From NCBI GenBank assembly GCA_023136395.1, contig JAGLRI010000067.1:1-6861 (forward strand): a stretch of 6,861 nt of DNA, given 5' to 3'. Below the pieces are notes generated by a model that was given only the letters and a program-made list of their open reading frames with translations, made no database searches and had not been told where the DNA came from. The stretch comes from Candidatus Bathyarchaeota archaeon (GTDB taxonomy: Archaea > Thermoproteota > Bathyarchaeia > Bathyarchaeales > Bathyarchaeaceae). A program made the position numbers and the translations under genes. Below are positions 5,786-6,861 of this stretch, one piece after another (the stretch's first letter is position 1; each line of letters opens with the position of its first letter).

Positions 5786-6855
5786 CCCGTTTCGACGTTA
5801 TAGTCATCGGAGGTGGTCCCGCAGGAGCCATCTCAGCACTGAAATGCGCTAAGCTGGGTCTAAGTGTTCTCTTGATAGAAAGAGGGGCACTAGGTCGACA
5901 CAAGCCCTGCGGGGGTGTACTTCCAACTGCTTGTGCTGACATCATTTTTGAAGAGCTTGGAAAGAATGTACCCCAATCAACTATGTGCTCCCCAGAAAAA
6001 CTTGGGCTTTATTACGTGCCACCAAGTGGAAGAAAAAACGGGGGAAACATGAGGAGTCATGAACTTCTTAACATCAACCGAGACTCGTTTGACCAATGGC
6101 TCTGCGCTCTAGCTGAAGAATCAGGCGTTAAAATTTGGCACGACACAGAATTCCTTGAGATGCACCAATCAGAAACTATTCAAGTCTTGGTTAAAAGGAA
6201 AGAGAAAATTTTCAAAATGACCCCTCGGTACTTTATTGGTGCCGATGGGGTATATTCAAGAGTACGAAGGCAACTATACGCTAAGAAAAGAAGCGAAACC
6301 CTACCTGTATTACAAGAATACTGGCGTGCAGAAGGAGACTTTGAAGATTACTTCTATTTCTTTTTAAGGGGATCGGTCACGCCAACCTACGCCTATATCT
6401 TTCCAAAGGACGGTGTTTTCGTGGTTGGGATCGGTAGTCCTAAAAGACAGTCGTTACCTATCTCCACCTCCATCAATTACTTTAAGGATTGGTTGTTTGA
6501 AGAGTTCAACTTCAAGCCCCTAACCCTAGAGAGGAGAGAGACTTGGGCGATCCCCTATGGATTCACCCTTGAAGGAATAGATAATGTGATCTTAGTGGGT
6601 GATGCTGCAGGCTTCTGCAAATCTTTCTCTGGTGAAGGAATTAGATTGGCCATTGAAAGTGGCATCGCAGCTGGTGATGCTATCCAAGAAGCACTTGTCA
6701 GCGACGAATTTCTCGCACCAATTTATAAAGATCAAGTTGAATGGATCAGTCGTCTGGTGCATATGACGCATGAATTTGTGGTCAGCCTCACGGATGAAGA
6801 TAGAGAGGAATTTGTAAAATCTGAACTCAATCGCATCCCATTTAACATATATTAG
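5782..6855 (+). CDS. lipT: FAD-dependent oxidoreductase of the geranylgeranyl reductase family (LipT-like)
   Basis: A 357-residue complete flavoprotein. The dinucleotide-binding motif GGGPAG (10-15, after VIVI) starts the Rossmann fold, and E33 ends its second strand. KPCGG (41-45) is the cysteine-containing signature of the geranylgeranyl reductase family. GADGVYSRVRR (153-163) and LVGDAAGF (271-278) are the remaining FAD contacts, and YAYIFPKDGVFVVGIG (203-218) is the family's substrate-face strand. Homologues saturate isoprenoid chains of archaeal lipids. However, a member called LipT is repeatedly found in bacterial and archaeal lipS1/lipS2 clusters, and the tight ATGA coupling here to the ligase argues for that role, probably as electron carrier or thiol/disulfide redox partner. 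Its exact reaction is not settled. A lipid-reductase function remains the main alternative. No membrane segment is evident. Confidence 0.75.
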   Translation: MTRFDVIVIGGGPAGAISALKCAKLGLSVLLIERGALGRHKPCGGVLPTACADIIFEELGKNVPQSTMCSPEKLGLYYVPPSGRKNGGNMRSHELLNINRDSFDQWLCALAEESGVKIWHDTEFLEMHQSETIQVLVKRKEKIFKMTPRYFIGADGVYSRVRRQLYAKKRSETLPVLQEYWRAEGDFEDYFYFFLRGSVTPTYAYIFPKDGVFVVGIGSPKRQSLPISTSINYFKDWLFEEFNFKPLTLERRETWAIPYGFTLEGIDNVILVGDAAGFCKSFSGEGIRLAIESGIAAGDAIQEALVSDEFLAPIYKDQVEWISRLVHMTHEFVVSLTDEDREEFVKSELNRIPFNIY

Positions 6856-6861
6856 CTAGCT

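Larger units (their letters stand above)
2017..6855 (+). other. Four-gene lipoate assembly operon
   Basis: Four same-strand genes follow each other with a 20-29 nt overlap, a 12 nt gap and an ATGA overlap, so co-transcription and translational coupling are likely. Two radical SAM proteins, a lipoate-protein ligase and a GGR-like flavoprotein together match the published LipS1/LipS2/ligase/LipT gene set for non-classical lipoate biosynthesis. The stop of the last gene is 6 nt from the window edge, so further members could lie beyond. Confidence 0.75.

Noticed and set aside
6853..6861. TAGCTAGCT at the window end matching TAGCTAGCTA at 1863-1872
   Set aside because: The match is a short low-complexity palindrome, and the end copy is partly stop codon. 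There is no evidence of a mobile element or attachment site.
1..6861. Mobile elements, CRISPR array, defence or toxin genes
   Set aside because: No transposase, integrase, regularly spaced repeats or toxin-antitoxin pair was seen. The window reads as chromosomal metabolic DNA.

Overview
The window is archaeal. At its left edge the minus strand carries the first 44 codons of a group II chaperonin (thermosome) subunit. Several genes have BRE/TATA-like promoters at the right distance, starts include TTG and GTG, and the only electron-transfer chemistry in sight is iron-sulfur and flavin based. I cannot name the lineage. An uncultivated, moderately AT-rich anaerobe, for example of the Thermoproteota/Bathyarchaeia type, is a guess.

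Layout. Positions 1-132 (minus) hold the 5' end of the thermosome gene, with its own Shine-Dalgarno and promoter. Positions 133-551 are a divergent intergenic region with a GCATGC-rich patch and one possible small membrane-protein ORF (215-415). Positions 552-1724 encode an aldo/keto reductase with two C-terminal ferredoxin-like cysteine clusters. Positions 1725-2016 are non-coding and contain T-tracts, a hairpin, a 9-bp inverted repeat and a candidate promoter. Positions 2017-6855 are a tight four-gene operon with junctions of 20-29 nt overlap, 12 nt gap and 4 nt overlap.

The operon is the main content. It encodes two different radical SAM proteins of the 'biotin synthase-related' type, a lipoate-protein ligase, and a geranylgeranyl-reductase-like flavoprotein. 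This combination matches the non-classical lipoate assembly route (LipS1, LipS2, ligase, LipT) described from Thermococcus and from sulfur-oxidising prokaryotes. In that scheme the ligase loads an octanoyl group on a lysine of a carrier protein such as GcvH, an E2 subunit or LbpA. LipS2 then adds sulfur at C8 and LipS1 at C6. LipT is thought to handle the redox side. No acceptor protein gene lies in the window.

The most unusual element is the ligase. It is 530 residues long: an LplA-like catalytic domain, an LplB-like accessory domain, and a cysteine-rich C-terminal module that I read as DUF116-like. That module has nine cysteines, including a CxxCxxC set and a CCC triplet, and has no established role in lipoylation. 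It could be an iron-sulfur or sulfur/redox module tied to the radical SAM steps, which is inference.
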